A DNA stretch of 58,430 nt from Curvibacter sp. PAE-UM (GCF_001432305.1 NZ_KQ483358.1:3478694-3537123), one strand, 5' to 3'; shown: positions 39,164 to 49,842, counted from the first letter of the stretch. Program-made: numbers and translations. The notes: a model not told the origin generated them from the letters alone.

Positions 39164-40435
39164 TCAGACCCGCTGCGGCAGCACCGAAGCCGCCACACGT
39201 ACACCGGGCGCCGTGCCCACATAGGCCTGCTGCACCACGCCGGCCACCATGTCGGCGGTCACGGCCGAGAGCGTCCAGCCCAGGTGGCCGTGGCCGGTGT
39301 TGTAGAACACATTGGCCGCATGGCCGCGGCCCACGCGCGGCATCATGTCCGGCATCATGGGGCGCAGGCCGGCCCAGGGCACCACGCTGCGCGTGCTCAC
39401 GCCGGGGAAGCATTGCTGCACCCAGTCGATCAGCGGACGGATGCGGTCGGCCCGGATGTCCTTGTTGTAGCCGTTGAATTCGGCCGTACCGGCGACGCGG
39501 AAGCGGTCCAGGCCCAGACGGCTGGTGACCAGCTTGGTCTCGTCGTCCAGCAGGCTGACAGTGGGCGCGCTGTCCTGACTTTGCGCGTCGGGCAGGTTGA
39601 CGGTGATGGAGTAGCCCTTGACCGGGTAGACGTTGACGCGATCGCCCAACTGCGCGGCAAAGCTGCGGCTGAGCACACCAGCACAGACCACCACACCATC
39701 GAAGCGGTGCGTCTGCGGCAGGCCGTCCACACAGGCGGTGACGCTGGCGCTGCGCCCGTCGCTGCTGAGTTGCTGCACGTCCTGACCATAGAGTGTGCGC
39801 ACACCCAGGCGCTCGGCCGCGGCGGCCAGGCCCACCGTGAACTTGTGGATGTCTCCGGTGGCGTCGCTCTCGGTGAAATAACCGCCGTAATAGCTGCCGG
39901 CCAGGGTAGGCTCAATCGCGCGCATCTCCTCGGGCGTCACGGCGCGCCGGGGCAGGCCGCCGGCGGCCAGCAGCTTGGAGACCTCGCCCGCGTGCTCGAA
40001 GCCCTTCCTGTCGCGGTAGATGTGCAGGATGCCGCGCTGCTTGAGGTCGAAATCCACCCCCTCGGCCTCGGCCCAGGCAAACAGGTGCTCGCGTGCGGCC
40101 ACGGCCAGCTGGGCGGTGGCGATGGTGTTGCGCCGGTAGTTCGGGATGCCGGCGATGAACTCGGCAAACCAGCTCAGCTTGTGCCAGCTGGGCCGCGGGT
40201 TGACCAACAGCGGTGCATCACTCCTGAGCATCCACTTGAGGCCCTTGAGGATGGTGGACGGGTGGTTCCAGACCTCGGCATTGGAGGCCGACAGCTGCCC
40301 GCCGTTGGCGAACGATGTTTCCATCGCCGCGTAGCGGTGCTTCTCGAACAGGGTGACGGCAAAGCCGCGTTTGGCCAGGGCGTAGGCGGTGGTGACGCCG
40401 GTAATACCGGCGCCAATGATGGCGATCGACTTCAT
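39164..40435 (-). CDS. dadA: D-amino acid dehydrogenase-like FAD oxidoreductase
   Basis: A 423-aa flavoprotein of the DadA/DAO family. The FAD-binding motif IIGAGITGVTTAYALAKRG sits at the N-terminus; ETSFANGGQLSASNAEVWN is the typical DadA segment after it, and PWAGLRPMMPDMMPRVGR lies near the C-terminus. The enzyme oxidatively deaminates D-amino acids and passes electrons to quinones. The ATG at 40435 is chosen because it directly precedes the FAD motif; five codons upstream is an alternative. A tandem glycine riboswitch upstream suggests that it helps dispose of glycine. Confidence 0.88.
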   Translation of the reverse strand: MKSIAIIGAGITGVTTAYALAKRGFAVTLFEKHRYAAMETSFANGGQLSASNAEVWNHPSTILKGLKWMLRSDAPLLVNPRPSWHKLSWFAEFIAGIPNYRRNTIATAQLAVAAREHLFAWAEAEGVDFDLKQRGILHIYRDRKGFEHAGEVSKLLAAGGLPRRAVTPEEMRAIEPTLAGSYYGGYFTESDATGDIHKFTVGLAAAAERLGVRTLYGQDVQQLSSDGRSASVTACVDGLPQTHRFDGVVVCAGVLSRSFAAQLGDRVNVYPVKGYSITVNLPDAQSQDSAPTVSLLDDETKLVTSRLGLDRFRVAGTAEFNGYNKDIRADRIRPLIDWVQQCFPGVSTRSVVPWAGLRPMMPDMMPRVGRGHAANVFYNTGHGHLGWTLSAVTADMVAGVVQQAYVGTAPGVRVAASVLPQRV

Positions 40436-40494
40436 GAGATCAGGCTCCAAACGTCATGGGGGTGGGGTGCACAGCACACCATGTGCCATGCACG

Positions 40495-40682
40495 CCCCCT
40501 CTGTTTGGTACCTGAGAGATTCACGCCACCGTGTCGGCTGCGCTTGCTCCTGCGGTGTGCCGGACGACGAATCCCGGCAACTCTTCAGAGTTCAAATCAC
40601 CTGATCGGTCCTTTTGCCTGAGAGTTTCCGGGGCGGTTGCTCCTTCGGCGCTGCCAGTTGCGACAGTCTCTCCCGATCGGGT
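40495..40682 (-). promoter_or_regulatory. Tandem glycine riboswitch
   Basis: Read on the minus strand, two aptamers follow each other. The first has CGGGAGAGACTG, GCCGAAGGAGCAA, then GGAAACTCTCAGGCAAAAGG; the second has GAACTCTGAAGAG, GCAGGAGCAAGC, then GAATCTCTCAGGTACC and AAACAGAGGGG. These are the conserved core elements of the glycine riboswitch, in the usual double arrangement with a short linker. It ends about 60 bp before the dadA-like start, so glycine binding probably controls expression of that gene, usually as an ON switch. Confidence 0.9.
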
Positions 40683-40748
40683 CTGGCCACGTAGGGCCTG
40701 CCTGCATTCTAGCGCGATCGGTATCGCGCCGGAAAGACTCCCAACCTC

Positions 40749-41318
40749 TCAGGCCATCCAGTCCTGCGAGACGATGCTGTCGCGCCCCATGCGCTTGGCC
40801 TGCTCCAGCGCAGCCACGCACAGGTCCACCAGCGCCTCGGGACCGGTTTCGCCCACCGGCGTGAACGCGGCCACGCCGATGCTGACCGTGACGATGCCGC
40901 CCTCGCCACCGCTGTGCGGCATGGCCAGGGTATTGATCAGCATGCGCACGCGCGCCGCCACCACACGCGCACCCACCTCGTGCACCGCCGGCAGCAGGAT
41001 GGCAAATTCGTCGTCGCCGTAGCGCGCCACGACGTCGGCCGGGCGGAATACCGCGCGGCCCAGGGCGGCGGCGATCTTCTTCAGGCGGTCCGGCCCCATG
41101 GTCGCCACATGCGTGTCGACATAGGCGCGGAAGTGGTCGATGTCGATGAGCAACAGAGACAGCGGCGTCTGCTCGCGCCGGGCGCGGCCCCATTCCTGTG
41201 CCAGCCGCTCGTCGAAGCCGGCCCGGCTCAGCACACCGGTCAGCTCATCCGGGTGTTCGGCGGCAGACAAGGCTTGCGCACGGTCCCGCTGGTTCTGATC
41301 GTCGGACTTGGCGGACAT
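40749..41318 (-). CDS. Small GGDEF-domain protein (GDDEF variant)
   Basis: A 189-aa protein that is almost only a GGDEF domain, without membrane segments or a sensor domain. Metal-binding DIDHFRAYVD and the RxxD I-site (RPAD, 92-95) are present, but the active loop reads GDDEF (101-105), with Asp in place of the second Gly. That glycine contacts GTP, so activity is uncertain: it could be a weak cyclase or a c-di-GMP-binding receptor. It is convergent with no gene and lies 22 bp after the peroxiredoxin gene on the same strand. Confidence 0.88.
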   Translation of the reverse strand: MSAKSDDQNQRDRAQALSAAEHPDELTGVLSRAGFDERLAQEWGRARREQTPLSLLLIDIDHFRAYVDTHVATMGPDRLKKIAAALGRAVFRPADVVARYGDDEFAILLPAVHEVGARVVAARVRMLINTLAMPHSGGEGGIVTVSIGVAAFTPVGETGPEALVDLCVAALEQAKRMGRDSIVSQDWMA

Positions 41319-41339
41319 GGTCTGACCGGGAGGCCGGCC

Positions 41340-41876
41340 TCAACGGGGCTGCTGCAGTTGCTTGAGATCGGCCACGATCTCGGCGGAATGTTTGGCCGTG
41401 TCCACCGAGCGGTAGGCCTTGGCCAAACGCCCCTGGGGATCGATCACGAAGGTGTAGCGCCGGGCGTACTTGAAGACCACCCAGTCCGACAGGGTGCCGT
41501 AACGCGCCGCCACCTCGCCCTTCTCGTCGGCCAGCAGGGGGAAGGGCAATTTGTATTTCTGCGCGAAGGCGGCATGCGAGGCGCTGCTGTCAACGCTGAT
41601 GCCCACCACCTCGGCACCCAGGGCCTGCAGTTGCAGCCAGTCGTCGCGGAAGGTGCAGGCCTCTTCGGTGCAGCCCGGGGTGTCGTTCTTGGGATAGAAA
41701 TAAAGCACCAGCCACTTGCCGCGCCAGTCGGCCAGGCGACGCGTCTTGCCCTGCTGGTCGGGCAACGCAAAGTCCGGGGCGGGTTGGCCCGCTTCCGGTA
41801 CCGCGGCCTGCGCCAGACCGGCCGGCAGCACCACGCTCGCAGGCAGCAGGCACAGGGCGCGGCGGCGCAAGTTCAC
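41340..41876 (-). CDS. Exported peroxiredoxin (BCP/PrxQ type)
   Basis: A 178-aa thiol peroxidase. The reactive pair is visible in TPGCTEEACTFRDDW (peroxidatic Cys, and a resolving Cys five residues on, as in PrxQ). An arginine-rich N-terminus followed by a hydrophobic stretch (RRRALCLLPASVVLPAGLAQA) suggests a signal peptide, possibly TAT-type. The start is the GTG at 41876, because it precedes the signal sequence and overlaps a leftover serS stop (GTGA). The frame stays open upstream but has no other good start. Confidence 0.88.
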   Translation of the reverse strand: MNLRRRALCLLPASVVLPAGLAQAAVPEAGQPAPDFALPDQQGKTRRLADWRGKWLVLYFYPKNDTPGCTEEACTFRDDWLQLQALGAEVVGISVDSSASHAAFAQKYKLPFPLLADEKGEVAARYGTLSDWVVFKYARRYTFVIDPQGRLAKAYRSVDTAKHSAEIVADLKQLQQPR

Positions 41877-41956
41877 GGACGCAGTTCCTTGAGGCCGCCC
41901 ATATAGGGCTGCAGGGCGGCGGGAATCTCCACGCTGCCGTCGGCGCGCTGGTAATT
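41873..41956 (-). pseudogene. Vestigial serS 3' end (last 27 codons)
   Basis: Minus-strand frame reads NYQRADGSVEIPAALQPYMG followed by GLKELRP and TGA. It aligns residue for residue with the C-terminus of the intact SerS encoded next door ([20 protein letters not shown] then GVSELAPK), with 19 of 27 positions identical. Its stop overlaps the GTG start of the peroxiredoxin, so it looks like the end of an older serS that was once coupled to that gene. No start or catalytic part remains here. Confidence 0.85.
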
Positions 41957-41979
41957 TTGGTTTCGGCCCGCTACGCTTA

Positions 41980-41998
41980 ACTTTCGCTTCGCGAAAGT
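41980..41998 (-). terminator. Hairpin between serS and its vestigial 3' end
   Basis: ACTTTCGC and GCGAAAGT form an 8-bp perfect stem with a 3-nt loop. It lies just after the intact serS stop. There is no clear T-run, so it may be a terminator or a repeat remnant from the insertion that placed the present serS. Confidence 0.45.
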
Positions 41999-42021
41999 GA
42001 GCCTGCACTCAAACAAGCAGC

Positions 42022-43380
<1,359 letters not shown>

Positions 43381-43403
43381 CTACTGCTTTTTCGCTGCGC
43401 GGG

Positions 43404-43566
43404 GCTTTTGTAGTCCCCCCCCATCCCCCCAGCCCCCCTCCCCCCCCCCGCCGGGGCGGGAAGGGGGAGCCCGATTTGACCTTTGGACTCCGGCTAGGCT
43501 TCTACGGAACGAGCCGTCGCCACCGCCACCTCAGGCGGAGACTTCAGGGGGACGGTCGTAGTAAAT
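43404..43566 (-). repeat. Dispersed intergenic repeat, left inverted arm (copy C)
   Basis: On the minus strand it runs from TTTACTACGACCG to GGGGACTACAAAAGC with CCGTAGAAGC and the CCCCGGCGGGG hairpin between. It is the inverted partner of 43700-43861. Bases 43336-43905 hold this element and no supported gene. Confidence 0.75.
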
Positions 43567-43699
43567 GGGGCGGAACCTTCCCGCCAACGGCGGTGGTCGT
43601 TCCGACCTACCGCTTTCGAGTCCAGAACCCTGCTCGACCACCGCTTTGACTCGTCGCTGGCGCGCAGCTGCCAGCCAGAACCGCGCTGGCCCGGCGCCG

Positions 43700-43861
43700 T
43701 TTACTACGACCGGCTCCGGAAAATGCGGGCACCCAAGCCCAGGCTGCGACCTCCCGCGCCGTAGAAGCGCAGCCGGAGTCAAGAAACAAAATGAGGCTCC
43801 CCCTTCCCGCCCCGGCGGGGGGGGGGAGGGGGCTGGGGGGATAGGGGGGGATTACAAAAGC
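43700..43861 (+). repeat. Dispersed intergenic repeat, right arm (copy C)
   Basis: Runs from TTACTACGACCGG to GGGGATTACAAAAGC. The outer ends of the left and right arms match as inverted repeats (GCTTTTGTA). The central spacer shares CCGACCTACCGCTTTCGAG and TCGTCGCTGGCGCGCAGC with copy B. Confidence 0.75.
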
Positions 43862-43905
43862 GCCGCCAGGCAAAACTGATGGAAAAAGGAAGGAAGAAGA
43901 GGAAG

Positions 43906-44853
43906 TCAAACCTCCTGCTTCAACCCCTTAGGCAACGGAAACTTGATCGTCTCTTCAATCCCATCCATCTTCCGCACCGCAACAGCACCCAAGGCCCGGA
44001 TACGCTCGATCACCTGCTGCACCAGGATCTCCGGGGCCGAGGCGCCGGCCGTCAGGCCCACGCGGCTGCGGCCATCGAACCATTCGGGTTTCAACTCGTC
44101 GGCGCTGTCGACCATATAGGCCTCGGTACCCAGCTTCTTGGCCACTTCGCGCAGGCGGTTGCTGTTGGAACTGGTGGGGCTGCCCACCACGATGACGACG
44201 TCCACCTGCGGGCTCAGCAGCTTGACGGCGTCCTGCCGGTTCTGCGTGGCGTAGCAGATGTCCTGCTGCTTCGGGCTGCGCACCTGGGGAAACCGGGCTT
44301 TCACCGCCGCCATGATGCTGGCCGCGTCGTCCACGGAAAGCGTGGTCTGCGTCACCACGGCCAGCTTGGCCGTCTGCGCCGGCTGCACACGCGCCACGTC
44401 GGCCTCGTCTTCCACCAGGTGGATGCCGGAGTCGAGCTGGCCCACGGTGCCTTCCACCTCGGGGTGGCCCTTGTGGCCGATCATGATGAACTCGTAGCCT
44501 TCCTTGTGCAGCTTGGCCACTTCCACGTGTACCTTGGTCACCAGCGGGCAGGTGGCGTCGAAGATCTGGAAGCCGCGCTGTTCGGCCTCGCGCTGCACCG
44601 CCTTACTCACGCCGTGGGCCGAGAACACCAGCGTGGCGCCGGGCGGCACGTCGCTCAGTTCCTCGATGAAGATCGCGCCCTTGGCCTTGAGGTCGTTGAC
44701 CACATAGGTGTTGTGCACGATCTCGTGGCGCACGTAGATCGGGCGACCGAACTTGGTCAGCGCGCGCTCGACGATCTCGATGGCACGGTCCACGCCGGCA
44801 CAAAAACCGCGCGGTTCTGCCAAAAGGATCTCGGATTGACTGCTCATCGTCAT
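43906..44853 (-). CDS. ispH: 4-hydroxy-3-methylbut-2-enyl diphosphate reductase
   Basis: A 315-aa iron-sulfur enzyme catalysing the last step of the MEP isoprenoid pathway. The three cluster cysteines are in [22 protein letters not shown] and [10 protein letters not shown]. Conserved HGVS and TAGASAPE are also present. The first ATG overlaps the FkpB stop (ATGA); a second ATG two codons later is an alternative. The fkpB-ispH order matches E. coli. Confidence 0.96.
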   Translation of the reverse strand: MTMSSQSEILLAEPRGFCAGVDRAIEIVERALTKFGRPIYVRHEIVHNTYVVNDLKAKGAIFIEELSDVPPGATLVFSAHGVSKAVQREAEQRGFQIFDATCPLVTKVHVEVAKLHKEGYEFIMIGHKGHPEVEGTVGQLDSGIHLVEDEADVARVQPAQTAKLAVVTQTTLSVDDAASIMAAVKARFPQVRSPKQQDICYATQNRQDAVKLLSPQVDVVIVVGSPTSSNSNRLREVAKKLGTEAYMVDSADELKPEWFDGRSRVGLTAGASAPEILVQQVIERIRALGAVAVRKMDGIEETIKFPLPKGLKQEV

Positions 44854-45299
44854 AACACCCCGATCAGTTGTACTTCAAAGCTCACCGGCTGGCCGGCCAG
44901 CGGGTGGTTGAAGTCGAACAATACCGCTTCCTCGCCCAGCTGGCGCACCACGCCGCCGAATTGCCCCTTGCGGTCGGGCGTAGGGAACTGCACCACGTCG
45001 CCCACCGCGTACTGCTCGTTCGGGTCGCCCAGCTCGCGCAATTCCTTGCGCGAGAGCCACTGCTGCATGTCGGGGTTGCGCTCGCCGTAGGCGCCCGGGG
45101 GCAGCTGCAACGTGGTGTGCACGCCCTCCTCCAGGCCCAGCAGCGCCTGCTCCACGCCCGGGGCCAGTTCGCCCGTGCCCAGGGTCAGCGTGGCCGGCTT
45201 GCCGCCGAAGGTATTGATGATGTCGCCGGCCGGCCCCGCGAGGCGGTAGTGCAGCGTGAGGAAGGAGCCGGGCTGGACCCGGGCTGGGGTGGTGGTCAT
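44850..45299 (-). CDS. fkpB: FKBP-type peptidyl-prolyl isomerase (FkpB/SlpA-like)
   Basis: A 149-aa FKBP-fold prolyl isomerase of the SlyD/FkpB class. It starts with [15 protein letters not shown], and [20 protein letters not shown] plus [16 protein letters not shown] are the family hallmarks; the IF domain is inserted between. It lacks the His-rich tail of SlyD. The ATG at 45299 is chosen because the family begins a few residues before the first strand; the upstream frame overlaps radC and its promoter. It is coupled to ispH. Confidence 0.9.
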   Translation of the reverse strand: MTTTPARVQPGSFLTLHYRLAGPAGDIINTFGGKPATLTLGTGELAPGVEQALLGLEEGVHTTLQLPPGAYGERNPDMQQWLSRKELRELGDPNEQYAVGDVVQFPTPDRKGQFGGVVRQLGEEAVLFDFNHPLAGQPVSFEVQLIGVL

Positions 45300-45342
45300 G
45301 GAAGTCCCGATAAACTGGGCTCCATTGTAAAAAGACCTGCGT

Positions 45343-46029
45343 TTGACATCTGTCATGCCCCTCAAAGACCTTCCCCCCGACGCGCGACCGCGCGAAAAGC
45401 TGCTGGCCCGCGGCCCGGGGGCGCTGTCCGACGCCGAATTGCTGGCCCTGCTGCTGCGCACCGGCCTGGCCGGCAAGGGCGTGCTGCAGTTGGCGCAGGA
45501 GCTGCTGGACGGCTTTGGTGGTTTGGCCGGCCTGCTGCACGCCACGGCCGACGACCTGAAACGCATCAAGGGCCTGGGGCCGGCCAAACGCGCCGAACTG
45601 GTGGCCGTGCTGGAACTGGCCCGCCGCGCCCTGGCCGAACAGCTGCGCGAACGCGCCGCGCTGGACACACCGCAAGCCGTCAAGGACTACCTGCAGCTGC
45701 ACCTGGCCCACAAGAAACACGAAAGTTTTGCCGTGCTCTTCCTGGACAACCAGCACAAGCTGCTGGCGCTGGAAGAGCTGTTTCGCGGCACCCTGGCACA
45801 GACCAGCGTCTACCCGCGCGAAGTGGTGCTGCGCGCCCTGCACCACCACGCCGCCGCCGTGGTGCTGGCCCACAATCACCCCAGCGGCACGGTCCAGCCC
45901 TCGCGCGCCGACGAGGCGCTCACGCAAGCCCTCAAGGCCGCACTGGCCCTGGTGGACGTGCGTGTGCTGGACCACATGATCGTGGCGCCGGGCCTGGCCC
46001 TCTCCATGGCCGAGAAAGGCCTGATCTGA
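45343..46029 (+). CDS. radC: RadC family JAB/MPN domain protein
   Basis: A 228-aa RadC protein. The N-terminal helix-hairpin-helix region ([20 protein letters not shown]) is followed by a JAMM metalloprotease-like domain, with [10 protein letters not shown] carrying the Glu and [14 protein letters not shown] the His-x-His and Asp ligands. Despite the name, a role in DNA repair is not established for the family. An alternative ATG lies at 45355. The stop and the next start share one base (TGATG). Confidence 0.93.
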   Translation: MTSVMPLKDLPPDARPREKLLARGPGALSDAELLALLLRTGLAGKGVLQLAQELLDGFGGLAGLLHATADDLKRIKGLGPAKRAELVAVLELARRALAEQLRERAALDTPQAVKDYLQLHLAHKKHESFAVLFLDNQHKLLALEELFRGTLAQTSVYPREVVLRALHHHAAAVVLAHNHPSGTVQPSRADEALTQALKAALALVDVRVLDHMIVAPGLALSMAEKGLI

Positions 46030-46670
46030 TGGTCACCGTGAAGTCCCTGGCCGACCTGAAACAGGTCAAGAAAGCCATCGAAATGCAGGCCAAACTGGAA
46101 GCCGAGCGCAAGGCCGAAGCGGCCAAGCGGGCCCGGCAAACCACGGCGGACAAGGACCTGTTCCAGCAGGCCGCCGGCAAGGTGCAGCCTTTGCAACAGC
46201 CGGCCAAGGCCCAACTCAAAAGCGCCAAACCTCCACCACTCCCCCTGCAGCACCAGCTGGATGAACAGGCCGCGCTGCAGGAAACCCTGAGCGACGAATT
46301 CGACATCAGTACCCTGCTGGAAACCGACGAACACCTGAGTTACCGCCGCCCCGGCATCGGCACCGACGTCACGCGCAAGCTGCGCCGCGGCGACTGGGCC
46401 ATCCAGCGCCAGCTCGACCTGCACGGCCTGCGCACCGAAGACGCCCGCGAAGCCCTGGGCCAGTTCATCCGCGAGGCGCACCAGCAGGGCATCCGCTGTG
46501 TGCGCGTGGTGCATGGCAAGGGCCTGGGCTCACCGGGCAAGACGCCCGTGCTCAAGGGCCGGGTGCAGAGCTGGCTGGCGCAGAAGAAGGAAGTGCTGGC
46601 CTTTGTGCAGGCGCGGCCGGCGGAAGGTGGCGCAGGGGCCGTCGTGGTTCTTCTTCAGCCCTCGCCTTGA
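46029..46670 (+). CDS. Smr domain protein (MutS2-type nuclease domain)
   Basis: A 213-aa protein with a charged, coiled-coil-prone N-terminus (residues 5-45, rich in Lys, Glu and Ala) and a C-terminal Smr domain: QLDLHGLRTEDAREALGQFI, then CVRVVHGKGLGSPG. LDLHG and HGKG are the Smr signatures; stand-alone Smr proteins such as E. coli SmrA/B nick DNA or cleave mRNA at stalled ribosomes. It is translationally coupled to radC. Confidence 0.9.
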   Translation: MVTVKSLADLKQVKKAIEMQAKLEAERKAEAAKRARQTTADKDLFQQAAGKVQPLQQPAKAQLKSAKPPPLPLQHQLDEQAALQETLSDEFDISTLLETDEHLSYRRPGIGTDVTRKLRRGDWAIQRQLDLHGLRTEDAREALGQFIREAHQQGIRCVRVVHGKGLGSPGKTPVLKGRVQSWLAQKKEVLAFVQARPAEGGAGAVVVLLQPSP

Positions 46671-46726
46671 TGGGGAGGGTTTGGGAGGGGTGAGCGTCAA
46701 TACAGCGCAAAACGCAGCACTCCCGG

Positions 46727-47131
46727 CTAGCCGGGGGTGTTGCGCATCCAGTCCGCCGTCCCGAAGAAGGACTCACGCAGTTTGCCGCGCAGTTCTTCAT
46801 TCACCCCCACCTCCCCCATGGCCTGATCCATGCAGGCCAGCCACTGGTCGCGTTCGACCAGGCCGATCTTGAAAGGCATGTGGCGTGCGCGCAGGCGCGG
46901 GTGGCCGAAGCGTTCGGTGTAGTGCTGCGGGCCGCCGAGCCAGCCGGTGAGAAACCAGGTCAGTTTCTGCCGCGCATCGGTCAACTCGCTGCCGTGGGCG
47001 GCGCGCAGTTCCTTGTAGCCCGGCTCCAGGTCCATGAGGTCGTAAAAGCGCTCGACCAGGGCGTGGACCTTGGCTTCGCCGCCGATCCATTCAAAGGCGG
47101 TGGCGGGCTTGGTTTGCTCTTCAGATGTCAT
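46727..47131 (-). CDS. Group II truncated hemoglobin
   Basis: A 134-aa 2-over-2 globin. ERFGHPRLRARHMPFKIG holds the proximal histidine, and ERDQWLACM supplies the Trp G8 typical of group II (trHbO). FYDLMDLEPGY provides the distal region. It binds heme and O2, and is possibly involved in NO or oxygen chemistry. The C-terminal codons overlap a GC-rich hairpin (CCCGGCTAGCCGGG) that may terminate the convergent Smr transcript. Confidence 0.9.
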   Translation of the reverse strand: MTSEEQTKPATAFEWIGGEAKVHALVERFYDLMDLEPGYKELRAAHGSELTDARQKLTWFLTGWLGGPQHYTERFGHPRLRARHMPFKIGLVERDQWLACMDQAMGEVGVNEELRGKLRESFFGTADWMRNTPG

Positions 47132-47186
47132 GCCCGGATTATCCCAGCCGCGCCGGAGTGCGAAGACGCTACCATTTCAATAGCAA

Positions 47187-49706
47187 TCAAGTCGCCGCCT
47201 GCCTCAGCGTCTGCACCACCGGGCGGCGCAGCACGGAACGCAAACCCCACCAGCCAGCCAGCCAGGCCAGCAGCGCGCCGCTGACCGCGCCGACGGGCAG
47301 CAGCCACCAGGTGACGGTCCATTCGAAATTGAAGGCATAACGCGCCAGCGCCCAGCCCACCACGGCCGAGACCACGGCGGCCAAGGCCCCGGCCAGCGCG
47401 CCCACACCCGCGAGTTCGGCGCGTTGCACCTGGCGCAGCAGGCCGCTGCCCGCGCCCACGGCACGCATGATGGCGTATTCGCGCGCGCGCTCCTCGCGCG
47501 TGGCGGTGACGGCGGCGAACAGCACCACCAGGCCGGCGGCCAGCGTGAAGCCGAAGAGGAACTCCACCGCGCGGCTCACCTGCTCCAGCACACGCTGCAC
47601 CTGGGCCAGGGTGGCGCTGAGGTCCACCACGGTGATGTTAGGGAAGTGGCGCACCAGCGCGCTGTCGAAACCCGGCTTGTCCGGCGCGCGCAGCGCGGCC
47701 AGGTAGGTAACCGGCAGCTCCGGCATCCGGCTCACCGGGTACAACGCAAAGAAGTTGGCACGCATGGAACCCCAGTCCACCTTGCGCAGCGAGGTGATGG
47801 TGCTCTCCTGCTGCAGGCCGGCAATGTCGAAACGCAACTTGTCGCCCAGCTTGAGGTTCAGCGTCTTGGCGATGCCCTCTTCCATGCTGATGCCGTTGGC
47901 ATCTTCGGCCGTCCAGCGGCCGGCCACGATGGGGTTGTGGCCCGGTGGCTGCGCGCTGTGCGAGAGGTTGAACTCGCGCTCGACCAGGCGCTGGGCCCGG
48001 TCGTCTTCGTAGTCCTGCGCCTGGACGGGGCGGTCGTTGATGGCCACCAGGCGGCCGCGGATCATGGGGAACCAGTCGTAGCCGCTGACCCCCGCCTCAC
48101 GCAGCTGGCGCTGGAAGGCCTCGGCCTGGTCGGGCTGGATGTTGATGACAAAACGGTTGGGCGCGTCGGCCGGCGTGGCCTGACGCCAGCTGCGGATCAG
48201 GTCGGTGCGCAGCAGCACCAGCAGCAGCAGGGCCAGCAGGCCCACGGCCAGGCTGCTGACCTGCAGCACGGCGTAGATGGGCCGCGCCGAGAGCTGGCGT
48301 GTGGCCAGCACCAGCCAGCGCGGCGCGGTGTTCTCGCGCACCACCCGGCGCAGCAGCAGCACCGCGCCCCAGCTGGCCAGCGCAAAGATGGCCACGGCGC
48401 CAGCAAAGCCTCCCACGGTGATCAGCCCCAGCTTCAGGTCGCTGCTGGCCGCCAGCAGCAGCACAGCAAAACCCAGCACCCCCAGGCCCAGCACGCCGAT
48501 GGACATGGGCCGCAGCGTGCCCAGGTCGCGCCGGATCACACGCAACGCGGGTACCTGGGCCAGCTGCAGCACCGGCGGCAGGCCGAAGGCCAGCATGAGC
48601 GTGAGGCCCATGCCCAGGCCGAAGAATACGGGCCACAGGCCTGGCGCGGGCAAAGCGGTGTCCACCAGGCCGGCCAGCAGCAACACAAAGACATGGTGCA
48701 CGGCCCAGCCCAGAGCCACACCCAGCGCACCGCCGGCCAGGCCCACCAGCAGGAACTCCAGCGCATGGCTGCGCGCGATGGTGGACTGGGACAGGCCCAG
48801 CACACGCAACATGGCGCAGTCATCCAGATGCTGGTTGGCAAAAGAACGCGCGGCCAGGCCCACGGCCACCGCGCTCAGCAGCGCGGCCAGCAGGGCCACG
48901 AGGTTGAGGAATTTTTCGGCACGCTCCAGCGTCTGCGCCATCTCGGGCCGCCCGCCCTGCAGGGCCTCGATGCGCACGCCACGCAGCTGCTCGCGCTCTA
49001 CCGCCTCGTTGGCGCGCTTGACGAAGGCGTTGACCACGCGGTCCTCGCCGGCCACGGCCAGGCGGTAGCTCACGCGGCTGGCCGGCTGTATCAGCTGGGT
49101 GGCGGCCAGATCGTTTTGGTTGATGAGCGCACGCGGCGCGAAGTTGATGAAACCGGCGCCACGGTCAGGCTCTACACCGATCAGACGCGTGATGCGCAGG
49201 GCCGCCTCGCCCAGCAGCAGCTTGTCGCCCAGTTGCAGGCCCAGGGCATCAAGCAGGGCCGGATCGGCCCAGACCTCACCCGGCGCCGGAATGTCGCGCG
49301 TGGCTGCGGCTGGCGTACCCGCTTCCGTGCTGACGGTCAGCTTGCCGCGCAGCGGATAACCCGCCTCCACCGCCTTGAGCGAGACCAGGCGCGTGGCACC
49401 GCCGTGCTTGTCGTCGGCGCGGGCCATGGTCGGGAAACTCAGGGAGCCGGAGACCTGCAGGCCACTTTGTTGGGCCAGCGCCAGCAGAGAAGCCGGGGTA
49501 GCGTTGTCGCTGACGATCACCGCATCACCACCCAGCAACTGGCGCGCATCGCGCTGCATGCCGCCCTTGAGCCGGTCGGCGAAAAAGCCCACGGCTGTCA
49601 GCGCCGCCACCGCCAGTGTGACGGCCAGGATCAGCAGGCGCAGCTGGCCGGCACGCAAGTCACGCCAGAGGGTTTTCCAGGCGAGTTGCCAGAAGGTGAT
49701 GTTCAT
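47187..49706 (-). CDS. Large FtsX-type ABC transporter permease
   Basis: An 839-aa inner-membrane protein with two FtsX/MacB-core-like permease halves: an N-terminal TM, a large periplasmic domain, about three TMs around residue 260-350, more TMs near 400-500, a second periplasmic domain and three C-terminal TMs (ending GLRSVLRRPVVQTLRQAA). This is the layout of E. coli YbbP, whose partner ATPase YbbA is normally adjacent. No ATPase gene is next to it here. YbbAP-type systems are proposed to handle lipid or lipoprotein cargo. Confidence 0.88.
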   Translation of the reverse strand: MNITFWQLAWKTLWRDLRAGQLRLLILAVTLAVAALTAVGFFADRLKGGMQRDARQLLGGDAVIVSDNATPASLLALAQQSGLQVSGSLSFPTMARADDKHGGATRLVSLKAVEAGYPLRGKLTVSTEAGTPAAATRDIPAPGEVWADPALLDALGLQLGDKLLLGEAALRITRLIGVEPDRGAGFINFAPRALINQNDLAATQLIQPASRVSYRLAVAGEDRVVNAFVKRANEAVEREQLRGVRIEALQGGRPEMAQTLERAEKFLNLVALLAALLSAVAVGLAARSFANQHLDDCAMLRVLGLSQSTIARSHALEFLLVGLAGGALGVALGWAVHHVFVLLLAGLVDTALPAPGLWPVFFGLGMGLTLMLAFGLPPVLQLAQVPALRVIRRDLGTLRPMSIGVLGLGVLGFAVLLLAASSDLKLGLITVGGFAGAVAIFALASWGAVLLLRRVVRENTAPRWLVLATRQLSARPIYAVLQVSSLAVGLLALLLLVLLRTDLIRSWRQATPADAPNRFVINIQPDQAEAFQRQLREAGVSGYDWFPMIRGRLVAINDRPVQAQDYEDDRAQRLVEREFNLSHSAQPPGHNPIVAGRWTAEDANGISMEEGIAKTLNLKLGDKLRFDIAGLQQESTITSLRKVDWGSMRANFFALYPVSRMPELPVTYLAALRAPDKPGFDSALVRHFPNITVVDLSATLAQVQRVLEQVSRAVEFLFGFTLAAGLVVLFAAVTATREERAREYAIMRAVGAGSGLLRQVQRAELAGVGALAGALAAVVSAVVGWALARYAFNFEWTVTWWLLPVGAVSGALLAWLAGWWGLRSVLRRPVVQTLRQAAT

Positions 49707-49842
49707 GGGGGTAGCTTAGGGGATTTCTGATCCTGTCGGTGTGACGGGGTTTTCAGCTTGGCTGCGGCCTTGGCACGCCTGCTGGCCGGGTCTCGCCCCG
49801 GCGGGCGACTCACTTTCTCTTGCTTCGCCAAGAGAAAGTAAG

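Noticed and set aside
47424-49730. A 768-codon plus-strand open frame opposite the permease gene
   Set aside because: Shadow frame with Gln/His-rich translation; the minus-strand gene has clear TM structure.
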